Shown here piece by piece: positions 14,768 to 26,670 of a DNA stretch of 64,000 nt. This stretch comes from Psychroserpens mesophilus (GTDB lineage: Bacteria > Bacteroidota > Bacteroidia > Flavobacteriales > Flavobacteriaceae): the NCBI RefSeq assembly GCF_000826645.1, contig NZ_JXJP01000013.1, positions 62,001 to 126,000 on the forward strand. Reading direction: 5' to 3'. The notes beneath the pieces were generated by a model. It worked only from the letters and a program-made list of their open reading frames with translations, did no database searches and was not told the DNA's origin. The first letter of the stretch is position 1, and each line of letters opens with the position of its first letter. Both the position numbers and the translations under genes were made by a program.

Positions 14768-17700
14768 TAATACTCTCTTTGCTCTCTTATAATATTAAAA
14801 ATTACTTCAACTTTATTTTCCATCCCATAAGGCTCAGGTGGCTCGTTTGCTATATCTATTCCTGTTTCAACTGAATAAGTTGCTAATTGTTTATATATCT
14901 CAGCTTTTATTTCTCTCTCTTTGGGTAAATTACCTCGCCAACCATCTCTTTTTACATTTTTCACAGCACGATCAATTTGCATTGCTAAAACTTCATTTTT
15001 ATCTAAATTATTATACAAAGCTCGTTGTGCAATGGTTACTAATGCTTCTGGTGTTTCTTCGCTTTTGCCTTCATTCACTTTTTTAGCTAATGCTGCAATC
15101 TTTTCTAAATATTCTGCGTAACTAACGGCATTTGCTTTTCGTTCTTTTATTATTTCAGCCAAAAGTTTAGACATTTCACCAAAAAACGCTGGATCTATTA
15201 AATGCTCTTTAATGATCTTTTTTCTAACATTATTTTCGATTGTTTCTGCTATTGCTCCCTGACTAGATTTGATACCTTCAGGCATAGAATTTATAGCATC
15301 TGCAATACCTGATTTAACAATTATATCTAATAAAGGCATATCTGCAAAGGGAGAAATTACTTCAGGCTCATCTGCTTGTATATAAGTATCAATCAAATGA
15401 CGCATATCTGCTTCGTAGGTTTTTAAATCTAATGTTTCGCCACTTGCTTGTCTTATTTCTTCACGTAATTTTAAATAATAGTTTAACTCTTTCTTTATGC
15501 TAATAACTTCAAGTTCTGTATAACCAGCTTCTTCCATTTCATCAGCAATATTTGCATAGGCACGAATTAAGGATACTGTTTTTTTATATAAGGCAGTACG
15601 CTGTGTTTCTCTTGCTTTTAACTCTAATTCAATCTCAGTATTTCCACAGAAATAGTGAATATAAGCTAAGGTGTCTTTTGGAGGAGCAACAGGTTCACAT
15701 AAAATATGTATTTCTTCTAAAGCATTATCCAATCTTTCTTTACCAATTTTCACACGGTCTTGAAGCATAATATCTATGTCTTTAGCTTCAAATTCATCAT
15801 AATCCAAATCGGTAGTATATACTGCAACAGCATTTTCAACCTTTTTAAATAAATCCTTGTAATCTACTATGTAACCAAATTGCTTATCATCGGTATCTAA
15901 TCTATTTACTCTACATATTGCTTGGAATAAGCCATGATCTTGCATACTCTTATCAATGTATAAATATGTGCAACTTGGAGCATCAAAACCTGTCAATAAT
16001 TTAGATACTACAACTAAGAGTTTCATATTAGCAGGCTCATCACTAAACTTTGCTTTTGCCCAATCTTCGTATTGTTCGGTGGTTTTTGAACCTAAAAGGT
16101 CATTGTATAAATTATACATAAACTCTTTTTCAGTTTCTGTACTTGCTCCAGTATCTTCGGTTGTAATATCACTTGTATGCGGACTATATGATGTAACAAT
16201 AGCACATTTGTTTTTTAGAGGTGTTTTCAGAAACAGTTCATAATATCTGCACGCTTCATAAATGGAGCTTGCAACCAAAATTGCATTTCCCCTTTCAGAA
16301 GATAAACGAGGTTTTAAGTTGAAATCAAAAACAATATCTGCTACCACCTTCTCCATTCGAGATCGACTGCTTAACACTTTTTGCATGGTTCCCCATTTCT
16401 TCTTAATCTCAGATTTTTGAAAATCGTTTAAACCTCTTGTTTTAGCTTCAAACCATTCGTCTATTCTTTTTTGAGAAGTTAAACGTTGATCTATATCCCT
16501 TGCTTCATAAACTAAATCTAATATGACACCATCTTCAACTCCCTCATTAAATTTATAGGTATGTATGTACTTACCAAATATTTCTAAACTTGTTTGCTTA
16601 TCTTTCTTTAATAAAGGTGTGCCTGTAAATCCAACAAAAACTGCATTGGGTAACATCGCTTTCATGGTGCGATGTAAGCGACCACTTTGTGTACGATGAC
16701 ACTCATCCACAAATACAAATAGCTCACCTACTGTTTGTGATGGTTGACTTTCTAATTCTTTAATGAATTGATTAAAGTTACCTGTATCTTTTTTTCCAAA
16801 CTTATGAACTAAAGAACATAATAATCTTGGCGTTGGATTACCTAATTTTTGCATTAAATCCTTACCACTTTTAGTGCGATAAATTTTTTCGTCTGCATCT
16901 TTAAACACGCGTTCTATTTGCTTATCTAACTCATCTCGGTCAGTTAAAACAACTACTCTTGCATTTGGATTATTTTCTAAAATCCATTTTGCCAAATATA
17001 CCATCACGATACTTTTGCCACTTCCCTGAGTGTGCCAAATTATACCACCTTCGTAACGATCTATATATTTTTGAGCTTCTTTAATACCGAAATATTGATG
17101 AACTCTTGGAAGTTTTTTAACGCCACCATCAAAGACAATAAAATTGTAGATGATTTCTAAAAAGCGTTTTTTATCGCACATTTTTAATAGGTACTTGTCT
17201 GATATAAGACGACTATTATCTTGAATATCTTCTTTCCATTTTAGATACCATTTTTGTGGCGTTCCTATTGTTCCATAAACCAATCCTTCTGTATCATTAG
17301 CAGAAAATATATACTGTATAGTTGAAAAGAAATTTTTGATAAAACCCTCTTGTTGGTTTACATTGCTTTGTCTTGTAGCTTCACCAATAGGAATTGTACT
17401 TCTTTTTAGTTCTAAAACACCTAATGCAATCCCATTAACATAAATAACTATATCTGGTCTCTTGGTTTTATTGCCTTTTATGGTAACTTCTTCTGCAATT
17501 GCAAAATCATTCTTATCCCAATGTTTCCAATCTATAAAATGTACTTTCTCGGTATTTTTACCAACTTCTGTTTTTATATCTGCACCATAGCGCAATAACT
17601 CATACACATTTTTATTAGTAGTATATAGGCTATCACTAAAATTATTGGCAGTTGTTTTTAGCTCATAAATGGCTTTAGTAATTTGAGCATTATTATATCC

Positions 17701-17856
17701 TTTTTTAATTAAATAGGCTTTTAGATACTCTTCTTCGATATTACTATTCTCTCTATTTTCTTCCCAATTACCTAAATAGGCATAACCTAATGCTGACTGA
17801 AATAATTTTACTACTCTATTTTGAGTGATACGTTCTACACTACCTACTTTACTCAT
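14767..17856 (-). CDS. hsdR: Type I restriction enzyme R subunit (ATP-dependent translocase/nuclease)
   Basis: The 1029-residue protein has a PD-(D/E)xK nuclease (RPDIVIYV with Asp135 and VLELKRS with Glu149/Lys151). Walker A HTQGSGKS (about 275-282), DECH box (384-387), the GFTGTPLL motif III and motif VI region [11 protein letters not shown] of the superfamily 2 motor follow. The helical C-terminal domain binds the MTase core. It cuts DNA lacking host methylation after translocation. It overlaps the preceding DUF262 gene by eight bases and the metallopeptidase by one. All visible catalytic residues are intact. Confidence 0.96.
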
Positions 17857-20266
17857 TCTGATAATTTTTTAATGCATTAGATAAGTCTTCAATAAATTCC
17901 TCTACTGCACTTATGTTTTTAATTGGAATTATTCTCTCTTTTGAGTTGCTAATATATTCGTCAAGAAACTCATTATCCAACTTGCTTTTTAGCTCTATTT
18001 TATATGTTCCTGTTTTATCTTCACCATTTGGATAATAGTAAACTTCAATAAAGTCTCTACCATTATTATTAATAGCAAAAAAAGGAATATTAGTATTAGT
18101 TCTAAAATTATTTACATCGATATATTTAAAGCTAAAACCTTTAAAATCATTGTTCTGTTTTTCAAAATGTAAATACAATATATAAGAATATAAATCTGCG
18201 TGTTTACCGTTATAGGTTTTTTGCTTTATTAAACGAATATCCAAATCGTGATAAAAATCTATAAAAGTTTCATTACAGTATGACATTACTTTAGGATATT
18301 TTATAAAGTACTTTTTCCAATCATATACAATAGAACTATCAATAACATTCTCATTATTTTGAACTACTTGTTTAAATGTTTTAAACGAATAATCATCATC
18401 ATTAGCATTGAATACTTTTCTCCAATTATCATTTCTTGCTCTTAAACTTCCTGCATCATTTTTATTAAACCTAAATTTATTACTAGAGATATGGACAAAA
18501 TAATCACCTTTCATTAACAACTTACGTTGCAATTCCCAATGTTGTTTTTCAATACTTTCATCAAAATAATAAGAAACTCTATCTGCATAAAGATTAAACA
18601 TTTCCAAACTATCTTTGTTTTCGGTTGGCATTAAATTAAATAAGAAGCCTATTTGACCATAGAAGTAATTGTTATTTTCTTGCTTTATTATAGCATCTTT
18701 AAAGCCTTCAATTTTGAAATATTGTAGTTTGACAATTTCTTCTTCTACTTGATTTTTAGCATAGAATGTAATGTTCACATTATCTGATAGCAGGTAATCT
18801 GTTATACTAAATTTATTTTTAGATAATTCTTTTAGCGATTTTATTGCATCTATAAAATTATCTGGATTCTGTATGTAGGTATTGTAAATTAAGTTGCGTG
18901 TAATACGCATCCATTCTTTAAACTTGTATTCTATATCAACCTCTTCAATTGTAGGTATGTCGTTTAAAAACAAGATAAAAGCATAATAATAAACTCTTTC
19001 ATAATAGTCTGTGCTTTTGCTGGCACTTGATAAGAATTTACAAACTATATCGTCATTTTTTGTAAACGGTGATTGATAAATATCTGTGAGCCAATTTTGA
19101 TATACTTCTAAATCATTCTCATTTAAACTATTTAATGTTTTGAATAAGAAGTTTAAAGCTTCTATTGAAAAGAATTGAGTCTCTTTAAAATCTCGTAAAG
19201 CAATGTAGCTATTACTTTTTGTAACTATGCTATCAATAAATTTTCTTTTATTCTCATTCTCTTTTGTTAGGTAATCTAATAAACAAATACTTTTAAAATA
19301 GTTGAAAATTGTATTGTCAACTTCATATTCTTTTTTAGGTTTATACGACCAAAAGAGGTCATACCAATCAGTATCTACTTTATATGCCCAGTTTACCTCA
19401 TTAATTTCTTCCTTAGTTTCTTGTTGTAACCACGCTTTAAAATGTTCAAAATCTGAAAGAGATTTACCTCTGGCATTCATTTTTACATACAATTCATCCG
19501 TTTGTTTTAATTCATCTAAATCCAAAAAGTCAAATTGTATTGTTTTCTGATTTATTAACCTACTCCATAATTCAGCAATGTCTATTTCTTCATCTTTATT
19601 TACTTGTTTATTAATTTCATCTAACATTACAAGCATACCTTTTACGCTTGGGTCACTTAACCAACTGCGCAGAAACCAAGTATTGTTAATTATGCGATTT
19701 GATAAAGCGTCTGTATTAAAATCATCTAGATTTAGTTTATTATCACTATTTGTAATTGCTAAACAAAAATCTGTTGTAGATTTTCTTGTTTTGTAGCCAA
19801 ACCCTTTTAAGACATTAAGTTGTTCAGTAACTTCATCTTTACCCAAGCGTTGTATGATATACCAATGCAGTAAATAAAGTGTTGTTAGTCTTTGTTGACC
19901 ATCTAATGGGATTAATTTAGTATGTGGAATAACTGTACTAATCTCTTTGTTTTGAAGGTTGTATTCAATACCTAAATCCAAACTGTTAGCATAACTTTTT
20001 ACTGCCGTTAGCATAACATTTACAGCTTCTTTGTTACGTTGTAAAATAAGTTCTTGTTCTTTTCCTTCTATCTTACCATATATAAAACCTAAAGAAAGCG
20101 GTTCATCCTCATTTAATGATTTTAAAAGGGATTGCACAAAGTTAACACGGATTTGATTGACTCTTTTTTCGGTTCTTCCTTGGGCATAATCTCTCTGTAT
20201 TACAGGTATTTCAATTTGATGATTCTTTAATAAATCCCAAAACGTATGTATGTGTTTACTCTCCAT
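17849..20266 (-). CDS. DUF262 (GmrS/ParB-like) protein without HNH domain
   Basis: The 805-residue protein has the DUF262 N-terminal motifs: [11 protein letters not shown] (about 20-30), [18 protein letters not shown] (DGQQR at 122-126) and [22 protein letters not shown] (about 263-285). DUF262 is a ParB/sulfiredoxin-like NTPase fold found in GmrSD, SspE and BrxU-type antiphage nucleases. I find no DUF1524 HNH motif in its 500-residue C-terminal part, unlike the adjacent gene. It overlaps the upstream DUF262-HNH gene by 11 bases and hsdR by eight, so it sits firmly inside the restriction operon. Probable role: an NTP-dependent sensor or partner of the HNH protein; this is inference. Confidence 0.85.
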
Positions 20267-22112
20267 CTTTACCTAATTTTAAATTAAAAAAAGAAGCAAA
20301 TGTTTGCGCTATGGCACCTACATACTGTTTTCTGTCCTCATAACCCCAATAACTCATTTGAAAAGTCAATGTATCTTGTGAATAATACTTTAGGAAGATG
20401 TTTTTTGTTGCTAAAGGAATAAAGGCTTTTACTCTCTTATCATTTTTATCTAAATAGCTACCTGCATCTATTTTTAGTAATTTATCTCGCTTACTCACAA
20501 AATTATCATTGTTAAAATGGCTATTAGTAACACCGTCTAACAAGCACAAGTTTTCTAAACTATGTTTGTTAAAAACATCATTTGTTAGGGTCTCTAAACT
20601 ACTCATAACATCCTTTAGCTCCTTTGTAATAGATGCGTGAGTATCTAATGTTTTGATGCAATCATCAATTTCAGAAAAATCAATTGTTATTTCTTGATGC
20701 TCGTTTGCTTTTTTGAAGTTTTCATTTAATGACTTTAAGTCTTTAACCCAATCTACTACTTGTATAACGGTTTCAAATTTTTCAGAATTTTGTGCGTGAA
20801 TATGCTCTAAACTCCAAAATGTAGTTTTAAATAAATGAAAAGGAAAGCGATATGAAAAATCACTATTTTCATAAGAAATCAAATTAAATAAGAGTAAAAT
20901 AGAATGTGTTTGTCTGGGTGTTTCGTAACTTAAATTCTCTAATCGATATTTTTCTGCATCAATATATTTTTCTCTGATGAGTTTAGTAAGGTCTTCTCTA
21001 AATACTGATTTAGAAGTTATCTCTTTATATTGCCCTATGATAGATTTAATATCACTCAATTTTTCATAAATGATAAAACCTATTAGGTGATACAAACTAC
21101 GGTTGTTATACCACTCTAAAAGAATATCATAAGTGTTTTTTACTTCAAACCATTGTAATGGATCTTCTGTAAGGGATGGTGCTTTGTTTTCTTCAATAAA
21201 ATCATCTAAATACTTTCTATAAGCAAAAAGTTTGTCGTTTGATTTATTTGCTTTTTCTTTTACAATATTAAAAAGTAAATCTATACGATTTGCTTGGTCT
21301 TTATCACTATTATCGTTGCTTACAAAATACCAAAAACTATCGTCTTGCAGTTTGTTTTCAATAGCATTCCATTCTTGCGCAAACTGATTTATTTTTAATA
21401 TTTGAAGCTCGTGATTTGTTTCGTTTTTTAGTTGTAATACAAAAAGAGCTTTAATTAACTCTGCTTGTGCTAAATCAATTTTCCCTTGATTGAAGTTAAT
21501 AAAAACCTCTTCCGAAGGTGTATTGCTTACTACATTATACCAAATGACTTTGGTATTATATAACAACTTATCTTTAAAACTATTTAAGTCTATTTGGTTT
21601 CTGTCATTTACCCAATGCCTTATTACGTAGTAAGCCATAAAGAAATGATAATTATCTACATTATCATTTGTTTTGTGAAGCTCTATATAGTTTTCCCAAA
21701 GTGCATTAACCGATTTTTGATTTAGTTCTGTTACCTGCTCTGTTACTGAATGTAAATTATGTATGTCTTTTAAAAAAGTTTCGCTTGCTGTTCTTGTTTT
21801 GTAACTTATTGTAAAGCGCGAAACATCTGTTTTAAGAATATTTTCTTGCTGTAAAATACTTAAAATAATGAATAGAGTTGTACTACGCTGTTGCCCATCT
21901 AATAACTCAAAACAATTTTCTGACAATTCTTTTATCACAATAGGTTGTAGGCAATAAAACCCATTTTTAGAAGCATCAAATTCCTCAATATCGTTCAGTA
22001 ACTCTTCTACCTGACGAATATCCCATTTGTAACCTCTTTGGTATTTTTCTACTACAAAATGATAGTTTTCTAATTGGTGTATAGATTTTAATTCAAATTT
22101 ATTGTCGTTCAA
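20256..22112 (-). CDS. GmrSD-like DUF262 plus DUF1524 (HNH) protein
   Basis: The 618-residue protein has the N-terminal motifs of DUF262: YQRGYKW (24-30), [12 protein letters not shown] (DGQQR at 72-76) and [20 protein letters not shown] (about 205-222). A C-terminal HNH of the DUF1524 type follows: SLEHIHAQN (His437 region), then [16 protein letters not shown] and FVSKRDKL (about 521-545). The whole layout is that of GmrSD-type modification-dependent nucleases. It lies 13 bases after the membrane-protein gene and overlaps the second DUF262 gene by 11 bases. It could attack modified phage DNA or act when the R-M system is inhibited. Confidence 0.88.
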
Positions 22113-22125
22113 ATTAATAGCGGTT

Positions 22126-22617
22126 TTATTCGTTTAATGTAAAAATCTCGTCTTTTTTAGAAATGTAATACGATTTATAACCCTCATTTTTACATTCTTC
22201 AGTCCAAAGATTTTGAATCACTTGACTTCTGCTATAAATATCATTCATTCCTTTATGCCAACTTGCCCAAATTTTGCCATTTATTCTGCCTTCTGAATGC
22301 CAATGGTATTCTTCTGCACAGATATTAAAAAAGTCAATAACTACTCCTGAATACCTCTCTTTCTTTTCTTCTTTCAGCTTTTCCCATTTATCTTCAGGTA
22401 GTCTTGATACTTTATCAATTTTATTATTAATTCTATCATAGCGTTGATTAAACTCTGTAAAGAGTTCTTTCATTAACCTATCTTCTTCAATTTTTGCTGT
22501 TTGTTCAAAATGCTTTATTGAATTTTTATTAAAGCGATGTGTAATTAAACCTCCAAAAAGACCTATAACAAGCGTTACAGCCGAACCAATAATACCGACA
22601 ATTAACTCTATACTCAT
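22126..22617 (-). CDS. Membrane-anchored protein in the restriction operon
   Basis: The 163-residue protein begins with one transmembrane helix (IELIVGIIGSAVTLVIGLFGG, given only in part here), then a basic segment and a helical cytoplasmic domain rich in charged residues. It contains FFNICAEEYHWHSEGRI and IWASWHKGM, a pattern seen in small membrane proteins of uncertain function (DUF4760-like). The ATG overlaps the hsdS stop by four bases (ATGA), so it is coupled to hsdS. A membrane protein next to DUF262 nucleases suggests sensing or abortive-infection functions, but nothing here proves it. Confidence 0.65.
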   Translation of the reverse strand: MSIELIVGIIGSAVTLVIGLFGGLITHRFNKNSIKHFEQTAKIEEDRLMKELFTEFNQRYDRINNKIDKVSRLPEDKWEKLKEEKKERYSGVVIDFFNICAEEYHWHSEGRINGKIWASWHKGMNDIYSRSQVIQNLWTEECKNEGYKSYYISKKDEIFTLNE

Positions 22618-23861
22618 ACCAACCTAATTTTACCCGTTAACAAGTTTTGCATTAGCCCTTGCTTTAGCATTTTATATTTAGATAGCTTTTGTTCTAGTTG
22701 CTCAATGTCAGCATCCATATCAGAAAGTATTGTAGCTATCTCTGTTTGTTCATCTTTTGTTTTTGGTAAAGGAATATCAAATTTTGAAAGTTCTTCCTTT
22801 GTTATTGTTTTTATAATACCACCAGGTGCATTCTCTTTTTCAATTCTAAATTTCTCTTGAATCACAAATGCAAAAAACACCTTATTCATAGGAACTTTAT
22901 AATCAGTAAATATCAATAAAGTCCTATCAACATAGGCATCATATTGGGTAATCGCAATTCTTCCAATAGAACCTTGTAGCGTAATTACAACATTTCCTTT
23001 TTCAACAAATACACTTTTGTCTTTAGCTAAATCACTTATTTTTTGCTTTGTAGTTAATTTAAGACGCATATTTTTATCTACATCGTAAACTTGAACAAAT
23101 GGTGTTCCGTTATTTTCATCATACCATTGTGGCAAACCATAAGGCTGTGGAAAACTACCTCTTCTATATCTTGCTATATCTCCTAGCTTCTTAACCTCCC
23201 AATCTTCTTTAGGTGTTAAAAGTTTTTGCATAGCACCTTGTTTAATAGCTCTTTTTTTAGTGAGTTTTTGCTCTATGGCTTGTATTAAAATATCGGTATC
23301 GCTTAATACTTGGGCTATGGCTTTTTGTTCTGGAAGTGGTGGTAGTGGAAGCTTAACATTGATTAATTGTGTTTTTGAAACTCCAAACACTTTCATTCCA
23401 ACCGCCAGTTGTAACATTTGATTTTTTACGGTTTGAGAATTTAAGAGAATACCTCTAAAATTATCGGCAAGCATAGATTTTTTATCTCTTAATAAATAAG
23501 TATGTAGTCCAGATATGTATTTTTTATTTCCCACACCAAAAACCTCAACGGATTTATTTACACCTGCCAAATCCTCTGATGCATCAACCATAATAACATC
23601 CCCATCACATACAAGTTCATATTTAGCTTGTTCAGAGGTAACATAGTATTTGATACCAGCTTTCAAGTCATATTTAGTATTTGTAATTGCGTGAATAAGT
23701 CCATAATGTATACATCCTACTTCATCATCCTCTGACATTTGAGCCTTGGAATAATTTGAAGTAGAATAAAATGAAAATATTTTATCAAAAGGTACTAAAT
23801 CCCAGTCTTCAGGAATCAAGCCAACTTCAGTTTGTTTAAATTTTGTTTGAGTTAACTCCAT
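22614..23861 (-). CDS. hsdS: Type I restriction-modification specificity subunit
   Basis: The 415-residue protein has two target-recognition domains: residues about 1-175 (VGLIPEDWDLVPF start) and 215-370 (EDWEVKKLGDIARYRRG start). Each is followed by a conserved helix, LPPLPEQKAIAQVLSDTD and TEIATILSDMDADIEQLEQK. The pseudo-repeat of the two halves gives a bipartite recognition site. It sets the sequence methylated by HsdM and cut by HsdR. Overlaps hsdM by ten bases. No inverted partial hsdS copies are seen, so no obvious specificity shuffling. Confidence 0.94.
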   Translation of the reverse strand: MELTQTKFKQTEVGLIPEDWDLVPFDKIFSFYSTSNYSKAQMSEDDEVGCIHYGLIHAITNTKYDLKAGIKYYVTSEQAKYELVCDGDVIMVDASEDLAGVNKSVEVFGVGNKKYISGLHTYLLRDKKSMLADNFRGILLNSQTVKNQMLQLAVGMKVFGVSKTQLINVKLPLPPLPEQKAIAQVLSDTDILIQAIEQKLTKKRAIKQGAMQKLLTPKEDWEVKKLGDIARYRRGSFPQPYGLPQWYDENNGTPFVQVYDVDKNMRLKLTTKQKISDLAKDKSVFVEKGNVVITLQGSIGRIAITQYDAYVDRTLLIFTDYKVPMNKVFFAFVIQEKFRIEKENAPGGIIKTITKEELSKFDIPLPKTKDEQTEIATILSDMDADIEQLEQKLSKYKMLKQGLMQNLLTGKIRLV

Positions 23862-26263
23862 ACAAACCCCATTTTTTGTAAGTGCTTGTTCACTTTGGTT
23901 TCTAAACTCTCTACTTCATCATCAATAAGAGGTAAAGGGTTTTCGTAGCGTTCTGCTAATTCTTTTACACGGTTGGTTAAACGTTGGCTTATGTGTTCTA
24001 TTTCGTCTTTTATCGTGGTTTCTATGGTGTGCATCCACTTATCATCTACTACCAATTGTTTAACCTCGTCTTCTGTTAAGGTTGGGTATTTTGCATAGAG
24101 TTTAGTATCTAACGCTGCCTCTGCTTCTTTAATCTTTTTGTTGGTAGCGGTTTGTTTAGTAAGTAGAGCGATGTATTGCTTCAAGACTTTTAATTCATCA
24201 GCTATGTCTGTTTCGCTTTTTAATTCTTTTATACGAGCATTTATAGTGGCTTTGTTTACTTTTTCCATCTCTCCAAAATAACCATCTTCACTACTGTGTT
24301 CTTCCTCTAATTCGGTTAAGGCATTTGCAATAGTTTCTTTTTCAGCTTGTAAAGTTTCTAACGTTTCTTTTTCAGTTTTAAAATACCGGTTAATCACCAA
24401 GTCTTTAGGTACAAGGTCGCACGTCCAACCTTTATCTACTTTTTTCTTTTGCTTGTTTTCTACTATAATTCTATAAGTTTCAGCTTTCCAACCATCTTGG
24501 GTAATGATGTAACTATCATCTTGCATTATTTCAAACCAATAACTCATCAAATGTTGGTACATATCATAAGGATCTATCAATGCCTTATTGGTGTATTGAT
24601 TTAATAAATTTTCAGATAAGCTATATATTAATTCTTTTGGATTGAAACCTTGTGTTAAAGCTTTGAAAGTAGCTGTCGTTTCTGTTTTCCATTCGGTAAA
24701 TAAACTATCCATTTGCGTACTAAAAGCCACAAACTCTGGATGCTCAAAAATGGTGGTCTTAATATCATCTTTAGGCACTTTTAAACTACTGTAATTTGGT
24801 CTTTTACTTTGGGCAAACAAAGCGCCTTTAACGTTAGGGTACACATCCCAAAAGCGTTGTAGTGCATCTATATCTGCATTTGGAATATCGCCTAATAAAT
24901 GCGCTTCAATATCTTGTATATCTTCAGTTTCTTGGCTTTCTATATATCGTGGGATATTTAGATTAAACTCATTGGTTTCTATCTCTGTAATGGACACCAT
25001 TTTACTAAAACCTGCTATTTGCTGTTGGTTGTTAAATACATCAGCTACTCTATGAATATCTTGCTCACGCAATCGGTTTTTATTACCATCTTTTATATAG
25101 CCTTTACCCGCATCTATCATAAAAATACCTTTTCGATTTTGGGCATTCTCTTTATCTATTAAAATAATACACGCAGGAATACCTGTACCATAAAACAAGT
25201 TAGCAGGTAAACCAATAATACCTTTTATATAACCCTTTTTAATTAAGTTTTTACGAATTTCTGCTTCTGCATTTCCTCTAAACAAAACACCGTGAGGTAA
25301 AATAACAGCGCCTTTACCGTGACGTTTTAATGAGCGTACTATATGTAATAAAAACGCATAGTCTCCATTCTTTACAGGTGGAACACCATAGTCTTGAAAA
25401 CGGTTATAAGGATTGTCCTCCGGTAAGTTTAATCCGTTGCTCCAACGTTTATCACTAAAAGGTGGATTGGCTACTACATAGTCAAAGGTTTTAAGGTTGT
25501 CACCATCTTTGTTTTCAAATAGTGGTTTTGCTAATGTGTTCCCTTGTTTTATTAGTGCAGTTGGTTCGTTGTGTAAAATCATATTCATACGAGCCAAACC
25601 AGAAGTTGCAGAATCTTTTTCTTGTCCGTACAACGTTACTTTACCATTAGCAACATCACTTATTTTTAACAATAGAGAACCTGAACCACAAGCTGGGTCA
25701 TATACTGTTGTTTCGGCAGTGGTTTCTTCTTTATCAATACCAATTATTTTAGCCATTATTCGGCTAACTTCAGCAGGTGTATAGAATTGCCCTTTGCTTT
25801 TTCCGCTTTCGGTAGCAAAGTGACGCATTAAATATTCGTAGGCATCACCTAAAATATCATCCCCTTCGGCTTTGTTTTTACTAAAGTCAAGACTTGGGTT
25901 TTCAAAGATTGCAATTAGATTGGTTAATCTATCTACCATTTCTTTTCCGCTACCTAACTTAGTAACATCGTTAAAGTCTGGCATATCTGCTAACTGGTTT
26001 GCTTCTGCAATTGGAGCAATAATTTTTTTGTTGATTTGGTCTCCAATATCGGTTGAGCCTTTTAAAGCAACCATATCTTTAAAACTGGCACCATTAGGAA
26101 TTGTAATCGGTGCATAGGGTTGACCAGCCCATTTGTCGCTTATATATTTTATAAAGAGCATCACCAATACATAATCTTTGTATTGACTTGCATCCATTCC
26201 GCCTCTTAATTCGTCACAACTTGCCCATAACGAGCTATATAATTCTGATTTTTTTATTGCCAT
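23852..26263 (-). CDS. hsdM: Type I restriction-modification DNA methyltransferase subunit
   Basis: The 803-residue N6-adenine methyltransferase has KGQFYTPAEV (about 157-166), the SAM-binding DPACGSGSLL (189-198) and the catalytic NPPF (266-269). It is about 300 residues longer than classic HsdM. The extension has Lys/Glu-rich coiled coil (about 640-740), as in the long EcoR124-like forms common in Bacteroidota. It is the first gene of the seven-gene cargo operon, which starts after the terminator at 26361-26393. Confidence 0.95.
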   Translation of the reverse strand: MAIKKSELYSSLWASCDELRGGMDASQYKDYVLVMLFIKYISDKWAGQPYAPITIPNGASFKDMVALKGSTDIGDQINKKIIAPIAEANQLADMPDFNDVTKLGSGKEMVDRLTNLIAIFENPSLDFSKNKAEGDDILGDAYEYLMRHFATESGKSKGQFYTPAEVSRIMAKIIGIDKEETTAETTVYDPACGSGSLLLKISDVANGKVTLYGQEKDSATSGLARMNMILHNEPTALIKQGNTLAKPLFENKDGDNLKTFDYVVANPPFSDKRWSNGLNLPEDNPYNRFQDYGVPPVKNGDYAFLLHIVRSLKRHGKGAVILPHGVLFRGNAEAEIRKNLIKKGYIKGIIGLPANLFYGTGIPACIILIDKENAQNRKGIFMIDAGKGYIKDGNKNRLREQDIHRVADVFNNQQQIAGFSKMVSITEIETNEFNLNIPRYIESQETEDIQDIEAHLLGDIPNADIDALQRFWDVYPNVKGALFAQSKRPNYSSLKVPKDDIKTTIFEHPEFVAFSTQMDSLFTEWKTETTATFKALTQGFNPKELIYSLSENLLNQYTNKALIDPYDMYQHLMSYWFEIMQDDSYIITQDGWKAETYRIIVENKQKKKVDKGWTCDLVPKDLVINRYFKTEKETLETLQAEKETIANALTELEEEHSSEDGYFGEMEKVNKATINARIKELKSETDIADELKVLKQYIALLTKQTATNKKIKEAEAALDTKLYAKYPTLTEDEVKQLVVDDKWMHTIETTIKDEIEHISQRLTNRVKELAERYENPLPLIDDEVESLETKVNKHLQKMGFVWS

Positions 26264-26360
26264 TTATTTTTAAATAATTGATATTAATGTAAAAAATAAA
26301 AGTATGAAATCACAAACCAAATACAATGGTTAATTAGGAGTTTTTGCCGAAAGCGTAAAC

Positions 26361-26393
26361 AAAAAAACCGAGCGTTTGGTCGATCTCGGTTTT
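26361..26393 (-). terminator. Intrinsic terminator separating element core and cargo
   Basis: AAAACCGAG pairs with CTCGGTTTT around a 12-base loop, and on the minus strand the hairpin is followed by a run of T. It ends the transcript of the two small genes at 26449-27027, so the hsd operon starting at 26263 should have its own promoter in the 100 bases between. I see no clear -33/-7 pair there. Confidence 0.7.
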
Positions 26394-26448
26394 AAAATGG
26401 AAAATATTGGCGGAAGTATGCTCTTATTTAGTGCAATCAATTTATACT

Positions 26449-26667
26449 TTAAGTATTATCAATTTCTTTGAACGAAGATATTTTCTTCTTACTATCATAA
26501 TAATTATAGTAGGCTGCTAAACCTCCAAGACCTATGATAAAACTGAGTGTTACAACTAATAAAAAATTTGTTTGCTTTAGAGAATCATTTTTCGCCTCAA
26601 CTTTTTTAAATTCAGTGGGAATGTCCTTAACAAAATCCAGTTCGTATGTATTTATAAAATTCTCCAT
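26449..26667 (-). CDS. Small single-span membrane protein of the element
   Basis: The 72-residue protein has a soluble charged N-terminus (about 1-32), one transmembrane segment (FLLVVTLSFIIGLGGLAAYY) and a short Lys-rich end. It follows the 118-aa gene by three bases and precedes a terminator. I do not recognise the family. The position between replication genes and cargo in the element is all that can be said. Confidence 0.6.
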   Translation of the reverse strand: MENFINTYELDFVKDIPTEFKKVEAKNDSLKQTNFLLVVTLSFIIGLGGLAAYYNYYDSKKKISSFKEIDNT

Positions 26668-26670
26668 TAC

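Noticed and set aside
22614-23861. Phase-variable or shuffling hsdS locus
   Set aside because: Only one hsdS with two recognition domains; no inverted partial copies or adjacent recombinase inside the operon.
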